From JAEUSE01 sp964648985 (GTDB taxonomy: Bacteria > Patescibacteriota > Doudnabacteria > UBA920), in contig CAZYMS010000009.1 of assembly GCA_964648985.1 (NCBI GenBank), forward strand, positions 1-52,812: a DNA stretch of 52,812 bases. The letters are read 5' to 3'. Shown piece after piece: positions 42,106-50,610 of this stretch. The notes beneath the pieces are model-generated. The model was not told the DNA's origin. It worked only from the letters and a program-made list of their open reading frames with translations, and did no database searches. Numbering within the stretch: the first letter of the stretch is position 1; every line of letters starts with the position of its first letter. A program made the position numbers and the translations under genes.

Positions 42106-42189
42106 TGCCCAGGAGAGGACTCGAACCTCCACGGGATTTCTCCCACCAGCTCCTAAGGCTGGCGTGTATACCAATTCCACCACCTGGGC
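42103..42189 (-). tRNA. tRNA-Leu (TAG)
   Basis: Minus-strand class II tRNA: acceptor GCCCAGG/CCTGGGC, anticodon stem CCAGC/GCTGG with loop CTTAGGA (anticodon TAG), long variable arm GGGAGAAATCCC, T arm GGAGG-TTCGAGT-CCTCT, CCA encoded. Confidence 0.96.
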
Positions 42190-42318
42190 TAAAGTGCTTA
42201 TAAATATAAGCTTTTTATAGTTTTAGCCTATATTAGGCAACAATATTCATATTCTACCAGGTCCATTCGCTTAATGCTAGAGTGATATATAGTATACCCA
42301 TGCATTATGAAGTTATAG

Positions 42319-42349
42319 CAAAAGCACCCCACACAGCGGGGTGCTTTTG
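42319..42349 (-). terminator. terminator of the pilin cluster
   Basis: CAAAAGCACCCC and GGGGTGCTTTTG form a perfect 12-bp stem with a 7-nt loop, about 29 nt past the stop of the last pilin-type gene. Confidence 0.85.
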
Positions 42350-42377
42350 TTTCGTAATCTAATAAACGGCTAATGCC

Positions 42378-43520
42378 CTAACTAAACAGCTTGCCCTGCG
42401 TAAAGAGATTCGTAAGCACCGTAACCATCATGAATGCCAATAGTATTGCGACCAAGCCGATAATTGCGTAGGTCATGGTCTTGCGCCCGCTCTTCGCCCG
42501 CTCTTCGCTCCCACGAGAAGTAATGTATTCATACCCCCCCAATACTATAAACAGGACAGCTACTACCCCACCCAACGTAAGTAGAATATTTAAAATCTTT
42601 TTAATAAGATCACCAACGCTCGTTGCCTTAACTAAACTATCTCCTGGTGCATTTGCGTACGGGTTCTTTGGCAGACATAGACCAGTTAGGGTGTCATACT
42701 CCAGTGCTTGCTTTTCACATTCTGCTTTTAAATCAGAAGAAACCGAACCTGCTCCTGTACCAGTAGTGGTACCCCCTCCTGTAGTCTCGCCAGTACCGCT
42801 GCCAGCATTAGCCGAACCTACAGTAAACGTTTTAGAAGTCTGACCTGCGCTTGTAGTCACACTAATGGTCATGGTTCCAGTAGTAGCTGCGCTCGGTAAG
42901 TTTAATCCTAATTGAGTAGCTGACGAGACACGCACAGAGGCCGGTTGACCATTTATAGTCACCTTGGTCACTGGGGTAAGATTTGTTCCAACAATTACAA
43001 TTGACTCATCGCCAACTCCGACCACACCGGGAGTGCATGGGTTACCATTATCAGCGTATTTACAACCATTCACTTTTGTTATAGTGGGCTCATTGGTACT
43101 CCCACCTGTCCCACCCGAACCCGGAGCGCTTACACTTGTAGGATAACTATTTGACTCTGGAAAACCTGGGCCACCAATAAGACGAATCTGGATATTCGAA
43201 CCTGGGGTCAAATTATTAGGCGCGATTACGCGTGCCTGACTCAGGCTTGGGGTACCGGAGGGGGAAACGCCAACACGATCTCCGATAAAATCAACACGCA
43301 GATCTGATAAGTCGGAGGCTACCATACCGGCCATATTTATTATCACCAAACCGCCAGGGTATATAGTATTGGGTTTGCAATTATTTGCATCTGCGGGCAG
43401 ACACCCAGTCACGGAAACAATTGTAGGAGTCGTTTGCGCATAGGCAAGCGAGGAAGGAATAACGAAAGCAAGCATGGCAACGCTCAGCGAAAGCATTACT
43501 GAGACTAGATTTTTCTTCAT
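42378..43520 (-). CDS. pilin-type protein with two IPT/TIG-like domains
   Basis: A 380-residue exported protein: signal peptide (1-28), two IPT/TIG-like beta domains (30-135 and 148-235) each with a Cys pair, a Gly/Thr linker, then two membrane segments with the T4SS pilin signature (FIVLGGYEYITSRGSEERAKSGRKTMTYAIIGLVAI). It is the last and one of the largest members of the six-gene cluster. The extra extracellular domains suggest a surface or tip component instead of a shaft subunit; this is inference. Confidence 0.85.
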   Translation of the reverse strand: MKKNLVSVMLSLSVAMLAFVIPSSLAYAQTTPTIVSVTGCLPADANNCKPNTIYPGGLVIINMAGMVASDLSDLRVDFIGDRVGVSPSGTPSLSQARVIAPNNLTPGSNIQIRLIGGPGFPESNSYPTSVSAPGSGGTGGSTNEPTITKVNGCKYADNGNPCTPGVVGVGDESIVIVGTNLTPVTKVTINGQPASVRVSSATQLGLNLPSAATTGTMTISVTTSAGQTSKTFTVGSANAGSGTGETTGGGTTTGTGAGSVSSDLKAECEKQALEYDTLTGLCLPKNPYANAPGDSLVKATSVGDLIKKILNILLTLGGVVAVLFIVLGGYEYITSRGSEERAKSGRKTMTYAIIGLVAILLAFMMVTVLTNLFTQGKLFS

Positions 43521-43536
43521 AGTTCTAGGTATTAGT

Positions 43537-43953
43537 TTAGAGATTGTTCGAATCTATAGCGCCCGAAACTGTGTTTACAATTACATAGGAAAGTATTACT
43601 ACCACAAGACCGATAATAGCATAGGTGAGTGTTCGTCTTCCTCGCTTTGCTTGCTCTTCGTTACCCGCAGAAGTGACATACTGATACCCACCTAAAATTA
43701 TAAATAGGACAGTGATAGACAATAACAGTCCAATAAGAATACGAATAACAGAAAGTATAAGATCACCAACCGTTTGTGACTGGGCTATCTCACTCTGAGA
43801 AGGGAACTGATTCTTTATTTCATTTAAACCACCCTGAATATTTCCGTTCGTTCCTGTTGTCTGGGCAAATAGCACCCGTGGAAGAACAAAGGTTGTCAGC
43901 AGCATTAATATGGCAACCAGTTGGCGTAATTTTGGTGTCCGGAACATGGGCAA
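43537..43953 (-). CDS. T4SS pilin-type protein
   Basis: A 138-residue exported protein: signal peptide or first hydrophobic segment (11-31), a short polar part, then two membrane segments with FIILGGYQYVTSAGNEEQAKRGRRTLTYAIIGLV. It matches the VirB2/TrbC-like pilin family common in CPR genomes (Pfam family T4SS_pilin). The stop lies 16 nt before the start of the next pilin-type gene. Confidence 0.88.
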   Translation of the reverse strand: MPMFRTPKLRQLVAILMLLTTFVLPRVLFAQTTGTNGNIQGGLNEIKNQFPSQSEIAQSQTVGDLILSVIRILIGLLLSITVLFIILGGYQYVTSAGNEEQAKRGRRTLTYAIIGLVVVILSYVIVNTVSGAIDSNNL

Positions 43954-44103
43954 GTGTAGATTGTAAATTTCACATTGTAGATGAAAAACGCCATGTGCAT
44001 TTTTAATCTACAATTTGTAACTTGCAATATAGATTCGTCCGCACTGCGCCGAGTGGCTGCAGCCATGCCCCTATTGTGAGTACAAAACACGGCGCAGTGC
44101 GGA
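43954..44103. repeat. inverted repeats between pilin-type genes
   Basis: Two elements. 44038-44051 and 44090-44103 are exact 14-bp complements (TCCGCACTGCGCCG arm) around an inner GGCTGCAGCC palindrome. 43954-44027 holds ATTGTAGAT/ATCTACAAT and GCAAGT/ACTTGC nested arms. There is no T run, so a terminator role is uncertain. Confidence 0.65.
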
Positions 44104-44109
44104 GAATTA

Positions 44110-44517
44110 TTATGCGGTAAAGTTTTCAGTCGAGAAGAAGCTGGAAACTACGTTTGCAATTACGTATGCGAGAATGATAATTACCAAACCAATAATAGCA
44201 TTGATAACTGTAGTCCTTCCCTTTTTTGCACGATCTTCGTTACCTGCAGAAGTAATATACAGGAAACCACCAATGATCATGAAGAGTACGTCAACTGCCA
44301 AAGTAATAGCCAGTATCCAGTTAATTACACGAATGATAAGACCATTCAAGGTGTAGTTAGTACAGTTAAGTCCATTAACTTTCGTGCACAAACCTGGATC
44401 TGGAATTTGACTTGCGTGAGCAAAGCTTGGAGCAATAATGGAGATACCCATTAACACTACAACTGCAACTATTGGGACAACGCCCAACCAATTTATTTTT
44501 TTCATCATTTGTTTCAA
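44110..44517 (-). CDS. T4SS pilin-type protein
   Basis: A 135-residue exported protein: signal peptide ending AHAS (about 36), a short CTKVNGLNC loop, and two membrane segments with FMIIGGFLYITSAGNEDRAKKGRTTVINAIIGLVIII. The GGFLYITSAGNE block is the family hallmark. A purine-rich GGAGAGGGGGTGAAAG lies upstream, farther than usual from the ATG, so the second or third Met could be the true start. Confidence 0.88.
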   Translation of the reverse strand: MKQMMKKINWLGVVPIVAVVVLMGISIIAPSFAHASQIPDPGLCTKVNGLNCTNYTLNGLIIRVINWILAITLAVDVLFMIIGGFLYITSAGNEDRAKKGRTTVINAIIGLVIIILAYVIANVVSSFFSTENFTA

Positions 44518-44737
44518 TTTACTTTCACCCCCTCTCCTTTTATTCTAGGAGCTTTAAACTCTAGAGGATTATTTTTGACTTATTTATTATATCACATATT
44601 TTGCAACGCGAGAGTTATAATGCACAATGCAAAACATACAAACTGTCATCAAAAATTATTTTTACTATATTGAATTGATTTACTCCACCTTAAATCTAAA
44701 TAGAGAAACCTGCGCTATCAATCTTTGGACGATGCAT

Positions 44738-45478
44738 TTAGAAGAGCTGCGTTGTAGTAGTAAGTCGTGTAGCGATGGTTACAATAGCATAAGCAAACAA
44801 CACACAGACTAAACCAATGAGTGCCCACTGAATGGTTTTTTTACCGCTTCCTGCACGCTTTTCATCGCCCGCAGATGTCATATATCTAAAGCCACCAATA
44901 ACTATAAATAGTACGGTGAGTATACCCACCAAGGTAAACGCTATTTTAATTGCTTTACTTACCCCTTCCCCTGGCGTATAACAATTATTCGCAAGTGGAC
45001 CTGGAGTACCACCACCAAACTCAGTAAAATTTTGTTCTATTTTACTACAACCAGCAGATGTAGAGCCTGGTGTAGTTGTTGCGCCGCCTGGGGTAGTGGT
45101 ACCCCCTGCGCAACCACCAGTTTGATTAAGACCAGGAATGAGGGAATTCCATGTTTCTGGCCCTGCTATACCATCGGTGCACTTGAGACCCGCACCTTTC
45201 TGGTACAAAATAAGTTTATCCTCAGTAGCAGTATCGAAATCGCCGTTCTCATCCAGTTTAGGAGTTGGTATTTTACTGTTTAGTAGCCACTGCAATGCCT
45301 GCACACAGGTACCACTCTTAGTAGCTGTAGGAATTTGTGGGTAGCTTGAGCACGCGTATGGGTTACCGGTCTGCGCCTCTGCAGCACCAACAAACCATGT
45401 CGCCACAAATAGTCCCGCAACAAGAACGAGAAGCCGCAGCAAACGTGAAATGTAGAAAGGCTTTATTTTTTGTATCAT
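44738..45478 (-). CDS. pilin-type protein with peptidoglycan-binding domain
   Basis: A 246-residue exported protein: signal peptide (MIQKIKPFYISRLLRLL to AEAQ), a peptidoglycan-binding-like domain (ALQWLLNSKIPTPKLDENGDFDTATEDKLILYQK, then GIAGPETWNSLIPG), a Gly/Thr-rich linker and a C-terminal pilin block (FIVIGGFRYMTSAGDEKRAGSGKKTIQWALIGLV). The domain would tie the structure to the cell wall. ATG 45478 gives a normal signal peptide; a TTG start 10 codons upstream, directly after the preceding stop, is an alternative. Confidence 0.82.
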   Translation of the reverse strand: MIQKIKPFYISRLLRLLVLVAGLFVATWFVGAAEAQTGNPYACSSYPQIPTATKSGTCVQALQWLLNSKIPTPKLDENGDFDTATEDKLILYQKGAGLKCTDGIAGPETWNSLIPGLNQTGGCAGGTTTPGGATTTPGSTSAGCSKIEQNFTEFGGGTPGPLANNCYTPGEGVSKAIKIAFTLVGILTVLFIVIGGFRYMTSAGDEKRAGSGKKTIQWALIGLVCVLFAYAIVTIATRLTTTTQLF

Positions 45479-45509
45479 TCGAGTAAGGTTTATGGATTGA
45501 TTTGGCAAC

Positions 45510-46352
45510 CTACTTACGTGCTATTAAACTCTGCACAAGACTAATAAGCGAGAAAGCCATGAGCGCCGTAATAAGGCCAATAACGGCCCACGTAACTGTC
45601 TGTTTACCCGCGGTAACTGCTTTCTCGTTTCCTTGAGATGCTACCATACGCACCGCACCCCAAATGATCATAAGCACTGCAAGCCCTCCAATCATGGTTA
45701 GAAGGAAGCGAATAATAGCCACAATGAGGGCACCCAAAGATTCATAGCCAATGGGATTTGAAATAGTACCAATAGCACCAACTGTAGTCCCTTCGTTTCC
45801 ATTACCAGTCGCAACATTCCCGTTCGTACCACCCCCATCATTTCCATTCCCGCCAGTAGAAGTAGCGGCAAGCGCGCTAAGCGGAATAGCCGCTGAGTTA
45901 CGATAATTGGTTTCGCCTGTTAATTTAACAGCCCCCTCAAGGGAAACCCTACCACCAACTTGCACTGGTTTACCTGTAGAAGTATCTAACAGACCACTTA
46001 CCCCCTGTGTATACTTAGCTTCAAACACACCCTTTTGCAATGCATCTTTCGCGGGCACAGGAAAACTGGCTAAATACGTAGCCCCACTACTCAGACGCTG
46101 GTTGATGACAATATCGTTTATAGTAGCCACTGAGCAGTCACCTTTTGGAGTAAGTTTTACATACAATAAAACATTACCGTTTTGTGGCGCCTGAGTAATA
46201 ACATTACCTGTTACAGGATCGGTAATAGCAAAGTATATGTCTGGTTCGCACCCAGCTGCGGACGCAGGTGCGCCCCATACAGACACCAGAGCAACAACGC
46301 TTACAAGCAATGCTACCGTGTTACTTATGAGAGAGAGTTTTTTGAAGGTCAT
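45510..46352 (-). CDS. large pilin-type protein
   Basis: A 280-residue exported protein: signal peptide (1-33, ending SAAG), a beta-rich domain (35-165) of a repeat-domain type (VLLYVKLTPKGDCSVATIND, SSGATYLASFPVP), a Gly/Asn/Thr linker, then two membrane segments with LMIIWGAVRMVASQGNEKAVTAGKQTVTWAVIGLI. The pilin block is diverged but recognisable (VASQGNEKA in place of TSAGNEE). Confidence 0.82.
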   Translation of the reverse strand: MTFKKLSLISNTVALLVSVVALVSVWGAPASAAGCEPDIYFAITDPVTGNVITQAPQNGNVLLYVKLTPKGDCSVATINDIVINQRLSSGATYLASFPVPAKDALQKGVFEAKYTQGVSGLLDTSTGKPVQVGGRVSLEGAVKLTGETNYRNSAAIPLSALAATSTGGNGNDGGGTNGNVATGNGNEGTTVGAIGTISNPIGYESLGALIVAIIRFLLTMIGGLAVLMIIWGAVRMVASQGNEKAVTAGKQTVTWAVIGLITALMAFSLISLVQSLIARK

Positions 46353-46395
46353 GATAACGTATTTAAGTTAGTTTTTATAAGAAGATATTACAAAG

Positions 46396-46869
46396 TTATT
46401 TTGCACCCCCAGCAGGAGCTCCTGAGTCAATCAAATTACCACTCGGGCCATTTATAAATTGCGTAGGGTTCTCTAGAGGGTTTGCCCCGCCCTTGAACCC
46501 AAGAATTACAAATACGCTCTTAATGAGCAGGAACGCTACTAATATAACGCCAAGACCAATGAGTGAATTTGTAACAGCCTTCTTCCCTGCCCCTTGCCTT
46601 GTTGCGTTACCTGCAGAAGTAACCATAAGAAACCCGCCGTACACCACGCCACCCACCGCAATAACTGCTGCACCGCTCAGAAAGTAATTAATAAGGTTAA
46701 TAGCACTGGCGAACAAATCACTAAAATGACAACCATCGCTCGGACTCCCCCCGTCTTGGTTGCCGCAATTAACAATAGCCGCATGCGCGGTAGGTGCATA
46801 TAAAGTCATGACTACAAACACAGCAACAAACACAAAGCGTAAAGTTTTCCAGTTTATTTTTTTAAACAT
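46396..46869 (-). CDS. T4SS pilin-type protein, first of cluster
   Basis: A 157-residue exported protein: signal peptide (1-30), CGNQDGGSPSDGC loop, two membrane segments with GGVVYGGFLMVTSAGNATRQGAGKKAVTNSLIGLGVILVAF, and a Gly/Pro-rich tail. It is the most upstream member of the six-gene run. No convincing promoter was found in the 220 nt between it and the assembly gap. Confidence 0.85.
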   Translation of the reverse strand: MFKKINWKTLRFVFVAVFVVMTLYAPTAHAAIVNCGNQDGGSPSDGCHFSDLFASAINLINYFLSGAAVIAVGGVVYGGFLMVTSAGNATRQGAGKKAVTNSLIGLGVILVAFLLIKSVFVILGFKGGANPLENPTQFINGPSGNLIDSGAPAGGAK

Positions 46870-47031
46870 TTGATTTCTTAAAGTAAACTACCTTTAAAAA
46901 AAGTATATCAGAACATATTTTCTAAGTACAGGAGAGGGCCTCGCCTATAAAAAATTTTGCTTCACTATAATATACCAACAATAGATGCCCGTTTTGAACC
47001 GCTACCCACGCCAACAACCCCATATACTGTC

Positions 47032-47086
47032 TATACAATAAAATTGACATATATACAAATTAGTGTTATTATATTGGACAATCAAA
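47032..47086 (+). repeat. 55-bp gap-flanking repeat, left copy
   Basis: Identical to 47187-47241, ending exactly at the first N of the assembly gap. It contains the same TTGACA-N17-TATTAT promoter. Confidence 0.95.
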
Positions 47087-47186
47087 NNNNNNNNNNNNNN
47101 NNNNNNNNNNNNNNNNNNNNNNNNNNNNNNNNNNNNNNNNNNNNNNNNNNNNNNNNNNNNNNNNNNNNNNNNNNNNNNNNNNNNNN
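47087..47186. other. assembly gap (100 N)
   Basis: Exactly 100 N bases, a scaffolding placeholder. The flanks are the same 55-bp sequence, so the true gap length may be zero or negative. Confidence 0.98.
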
Positions 47187-47241
47187 TATACAATAAAATT
47201 GACATATATACAAATTAGTGTTATTATATTGGACAATCAAA
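47187..47241 (+). repeat. 55-bp gap-flanking repeat, right copy
   Basis: Starts at the first base after the gap and repeats 47032-47086 without a mismatch. Confidence 0.95.
47199..47227 (+). promoter_or_regulatory. sigma70-type promoter, PBP gene
   Basis: TTGACA (47199-47204) and TATTAT (47222-47227) are 17 nt apart; a weaker TTGGCA-N17-TACCAT pair lies further downstream, near 47272. The leader to the ATG at 47401 would be about 165 nt. Confidence 0.8.
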
Positions 47242-47400
47242 ACTATTTGAGCTGAGTGGCTTCTATATGTAATTGGCATAAAATTTACATATATATACCA
47301 TTCATCTCATTTTGCTACATGCTTTAACTGAGGTGGATTCAGGTGTGCTGCAGTTGCAGTACGTAATTGCTCTTTGCATCAAATATAGGAGGAAACAACG

Positions 47401-49461
47401 ATGCAATCACAACAGACAATTAAAGCGTCAATGAGGCCTCGCTGGTCAAAGAAACAGCTGGCACTTATTGTGCTAATTGCTGTTTGTTTTGGACTGGGCG
47501 CAGCCTGGATCAACTTTGACCAAGAGGCAGAAGAGATTGTTACAGCCATGGATGCCAAAGAAATATTCGAAGTCAAAGAATATGGCATCTATATGGTAAA
47601 CGCTCAAGGACAGGAAGTGTGCGTCTACAAGTTTAAAAATAATCTGCCAAGATTACTTAAATTTGAAGAAATACCACCAGAATTTATTGCACGGCTTCTG
47701 AAAATCGAAGACGCGCGCTTCTGGGAGCATGACGGCGTAGACTGGTACCGGATAATAGGTGCTCTGAAACACGACATCGAACAGATGGAACTTGACGAAG
47801 GTGCGAGCACCCTTACGCAGCAGTATGCGCGTACCGCCGCAGAACTAACTCGAAGAAAACTGTGGGCTCGCAAGTTCGTGGAGGCATTAGCGGCGCGCAA
47901 GATTGAACAACGCGAGCTTGCAGCCGCAGGTGGCAACAAGCTAAAAGCCAAGCAACAAATTCTTGCCAAGTACTGTAGCCTGATTGATTTGGGTTATAGG
48001 CAAGGCGGAAAAGTGCATGGCTTTGAAACAGCTTCAAAAGTCTACTTCGGGCAAGAGCTCGGAAAACTTTCCATTGCATACCAAAGCTCACTCATTGCTG
48101 CACTGAAAGGCCTTAAGGATTACGGTCCCTTTGGGCAAAAGGCAGCAGAGCGACGTACGCTTATCATTCGCACCTGGCTTAACGCGGGGCTTGTTCCAGA
48201 AGTAAAAGAAAAGAACAGAGTAATCAAAACTTCGGAACAAGTTGCTGAAGAGGCAATAAAAGAAACCATTGCGGTTATTGAAAACGATGGCCGCACTAAC
48301 TCTTTCCCCATAGACCAGGTACTGCGTGAACTTGAATTCTTAGGCAGGACTGGCGGTAACACGAAAGTGAACACTACTTTTGACCAGGGAATACAAGAAG
48401 TCTTGCAAAAGGCTATTGCAACTAAGATGCCAGCAATCCAGGCAAAATATCCCGGCATTCAAGTGGGCGCTGTAATACTTAACTGGAAGACCGGCGCTTA
48501 CTTAGGATTACAAGGCGGTATCAACTATGGAGAAGGCCTCGATCGCATGACCAACCGCAGAGGGCGAAGACAGTCAGGTTCAGCATTTAAACCATTCGTG
48601 TACGGCGCTGGTATTGCAGCGGGACTAAACGCCCAAAGCATTATTAACGACATACCGTACAGCATCAATCCTAACTGGCCAGAAAATGCTGATGAGAAGT
48701 ATCTTAATGCAATTCCTCTGGAACAAGGTTTGGTTCAATCACGCAATGGTGCAACTGTTAATCTGGCAAGCCAAATCGGTTTTGAGCGGGTGATTGATTT
48801 TGCAGCCCAAGCGGGTCTGCAGAATCTTCCCCCAGACCCAATGACCATGATTGGTGGCGGTAAGGCTGGCATCCAACCGATGTCACTTGCTTCTGCCTAC
48901 ACAGCATTTCCTCGAGGCGGTAAACGAGTTATGCCCTTCTGTATTGAGTCAATTGAAGGTGGTAATGGCTACAACCATACCGTTACTGAGATGTACTCAA
49001 TGCCGCCAGAAGTTGCACACACAATTACAGCCATACTGGTTAAAGCAGCAAGATACGGCACCGGGTCATTTTTGTATAATGAGTACGGGATTAAGTTCTT
49101 GCTGGCAAGTAAGACTGGGTCAAGCCTGGATGGCTGGATGATAGCTTTTGCACCAGGAGGGTTTTTAATGGTTGTGTATGTTGGGTATGACCGGCCTAGC
49201 GAACATAACACCAAGAACATCTATGGGGCCAGCTCTGCTGGACAAATTATAGCTGCTACGGTAAAAGGTCTGGAGAATTATCCAGACAAAATAGCCAAGG
49301 CTCGCTACAATATGCTATTTGAAGGTTCTTTCGAAGGTATTGTCATACCCGCCATGGAAAAACCTTCCAACCCTTCACCAGCGGCGACCACTAGCCCTAC
49401 TCCGCAGAATGGTGTTGCTACGCGGCCTCGAATAGTAACTTCAACGCCGACTCCAGAATAG
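47401..49461 (+). CDS. class A penicillin-binding protein (glycosyltransferase plus transpeptidase)
   Basis: A 686-residue membrane-anchored cell wall synthase. Membrane anchor at 19-37; GT51 domain with the catalytic Glu in IEDARFWEH (Glu103) and GASTLTQQ (134-141); transpeptidase with SAFK (394-397), SRN (447-449) and KTGS (571-574). All catalytic motifs are present, so both chain polymerisation and crosslinking are expected. The tail is Ser/Thr/Pro-rich. AGGAGGAAACAACG precedes the ATG. It has its own promoter and terminator. It lies beside the divergent pilin cluster and the unknown operon at 49984, so it may serve local wall remodelling for a secretion or pilus structure; that link is inference. 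Confidence 0.94.
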   Translation: MQSQQTIKASMRPRWSKKQLALIVLIAVCFGLGAAWINFDQEAEEIVTAMDAKEIFEVKEYGIYMVNAQGQEVCVYKFKNNLPRLLKFEEIPPEFIARLLKIEDARFWEHDGVDWYRIIGALKHDIEQMELDEGASTLTQQYARTAAELTRRKLWARKFVEALAARKIEQRELAAAGGNKLKAKQQILAKYCSLIDLGYRQGGKVHGFETASKVYFGQELGKLSIAYQSSLIAALKGLKDYGPFGQKAAERRTLIIRTWLNAGLVPEVKEKNRVIKTSEQVAEEAIKETIAVIENDGRTNSFPIDQVLRELEFLGRTGGNTKVNTTFDQGIQEVLQKAIATKMPAIQAKYPGIQVGAVILNWKTGAYLGLQGGINYGEGLDRMTNRRGRRQSGSAFKPFVYGAGIAAGLNAQSIINDIPYSINPNWPENADEKYLNAIPLEQGLVQSRNGATVNLASQIGFERVIDFAAQAGLQNLPPDPMTMIGGGKAGIQPMSLASAYTAFPRGGKRVMPFCIESIEGGNGYNHTVTEMYSMPPEVAHTITAILVKAARYGTGSFLYNEYGIKFLLASKTGSSLDGWMIAFAPGGFLMVVYVGYDRPSEHNTKNIYGASSAGQIIAATVKGLENYPDKIAKARYNMLFEGSFEGIVIPAMEKPSNPSPAATTSPTPQNGVATRPRIVTSTPTPE

Positions 49462-49501
49462 CGATTGCATACATATACAATCTGGTAAATTCCAGATATT
49501 C

Positions 49502-49537
49502 AAGCGGGAAACCTTGGTCAGGTTTCTCGCTTTTTTG
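49502..49537 (+). terminator. terminator of the PBP gene
   Basis: AAGCGGGAAACC and GGTTTCTCGCTT (one wobble) pair around a 7-nt loop, followed by TTTTTT. Confidence 0.9.
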
Positions 49538-49619
49538 TTTAAATCTTTCCCTTTTTTAAGAGAAGTAATTTTACGTTTGTTTTAAATAAGAGATAAATAC
49601 TCACAATTTTCACAAAATA

Positions 49620-49648
49620 TTGACTTTTCTGCAAAAAGATTATATAAT
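49620..49648 (+). promoter_or_regulatory. strong sigma70-type promoter of the unknown operon
   Basis: TTGACT (49620-49625) and TATAAT (49643-49648) are 17 nt apart, in an AT-rich region. The predicted start is near 49655. Confidence 0.88.
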
Positions 49649-49654
49649 GCTGTT

Positions 49655-49983
49655 TGGAATATAAACCTTATTCTCTTGCGAGAAACGCCAGCTATAAGTC
49701 ATCTTCTAGTTTGCGTCTCTGGCAAGAAAATATAATTTTCTTGCTTAAAATTAGTCAGAATTGCTCTGGTAATTCCAGAGCGCAGCACTTTGACAAGTAA
49801 ATACATTCGATAAATTTATCGAATCTCAAAGCTGTTTACTAGAAACTTCGCGCATATTCGCTTTATAGAAGTTTAGTTCCTGCATTTAGAACACCAGAAA
49901 ACTATAGTGTAAAAATCTACGGCTGATTTTTTACATGCAGGAACCGAACTTATTTCAACTAGAGAAAGGAGTTACTGTGCGAA
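49655..49983 (+). promoter_or_regulatory. long structured 5' leader
   Basis: About 330 nt between promoter and first gene, with at least six inverted repeats: GAGA-ACGC/GCGTCTC (about 49678-49719); GCAAGAAAAT/ATTTTCTTGC (49722-49744); GCTCTGG/CCAGAGC (49763-49781); ATTCGATAAATTTATCGAAT (49805-49824) enclosed by AGTAAA/TTTACT; AAACTTC/GAAGTTT (49843-49874); and GTTCCTGCAT/ATGCAGGAAC (49876-49944) enclosing TGTAAAAATC/GATTTTTTACA. AAGGAG lies 12 nt before the ATG at 49984; a GTG at 49977 with better spacing opens a six-codon frame overlapping that start. No known riboswitch class was recognised. Confidence 0.65.
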
Positions 49984-50610
49984 ATGAAAAAAGGTAAACA
50001 CGGAAACCATCGAAAAAAAGCACCTACCGGTAGCCAAGCGGCAACCGGCACACCCCAAGAACCAACTATTACACCGACGACTCAGTCGAACGGTAGAGGA
50101 TGGTTGGTAATTGGCGTATTGGCTCTTCTTGCAGCGGGACTACTTGCCTCGCTACTGTTCAAGCTCATCAGCATCAAGCTGACGCTTGGGTTATTTGTTG
50201 GCGGCGGCATTCTGCTGTTCGTCCTTAACTGGTGGAGAAGACGGGATTCAGCAGCAGCATCGGCTGATGAAGATGCGGATCTCCTCCATGAAACAGATAC
50301 ACCACGAAACCGAATGGCAGGGTTTTGGGCCGGACTGGAATCATTTAGGCAAAATGCGAAAGCATTCTTTGCTTCAAGTGGATTTATGTTCGGACGTATT
50401 CCCCTCGCCCTCGTAACGTGTGGGGGGATCCTTGTATACGGTCTGGCAACGCGCCACCCATTCTTCGCTGGGAGCTCGCTCCCCCTCTTCATTCCCCTAG
50501 CTGTGGGATGGAGCGGTATTGGTCGTAAAATCGTCTCCGGACTATGGCTCACTTGTATGGGTCTTATCTGGCTGATGTTTTACATCGCAGCAAGACAAGG
50601 AAAATTCTGA
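49984..50610 (+). CDS. multi-pass membrane protein, unknown operon gene 1
   Basis: A 208-residue protein. A basic, polar N terminus of about 38 residues is followed by two membrane segments (about 40-60, 64-83), a cytosolic-type Arg- and Asp-rich stretch (WWRRRDSAAASADEDADLL), and further hydrophobic segments (135-152, 164-180, 184-203). No family recognised. The stop TGA overlaps the next ATG (TGATG), which suggests translational coupling. Confidence 0.75.
   Translation: MKKGKHGNHRKKAPTGSQAATGTPQEPTITPTTQSNGRGWLVIGVLALLAAGLLASLLFKLISIKLTLGLFVGGGILLFVLNWWRRRDSAAASADEDADLLHETDTPRNRMAGFWAGLESFRQNAKAFFASSGFMFGRIPLALVTCGGILVYGLATRHPFFAGSSLPLFIPLAVGWSGIGRKIVSGLWLTCMGLIWLMFYIAARQGKF

Noticed and set aside
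41906..42220. Plus-strand frames giving a VPRRGLEPPR-type peptide
   Set aside because: This is the known artefact of translating the complement of tRNA-Leu and its 3' fragment, not a protein.
47032..47241. Gap-flanking 55-bp repeat as terminal repeat of a transposon
   Set aside because: The copies abut the N run exactly, are direct, and match a k-mer length; no transposase is present.
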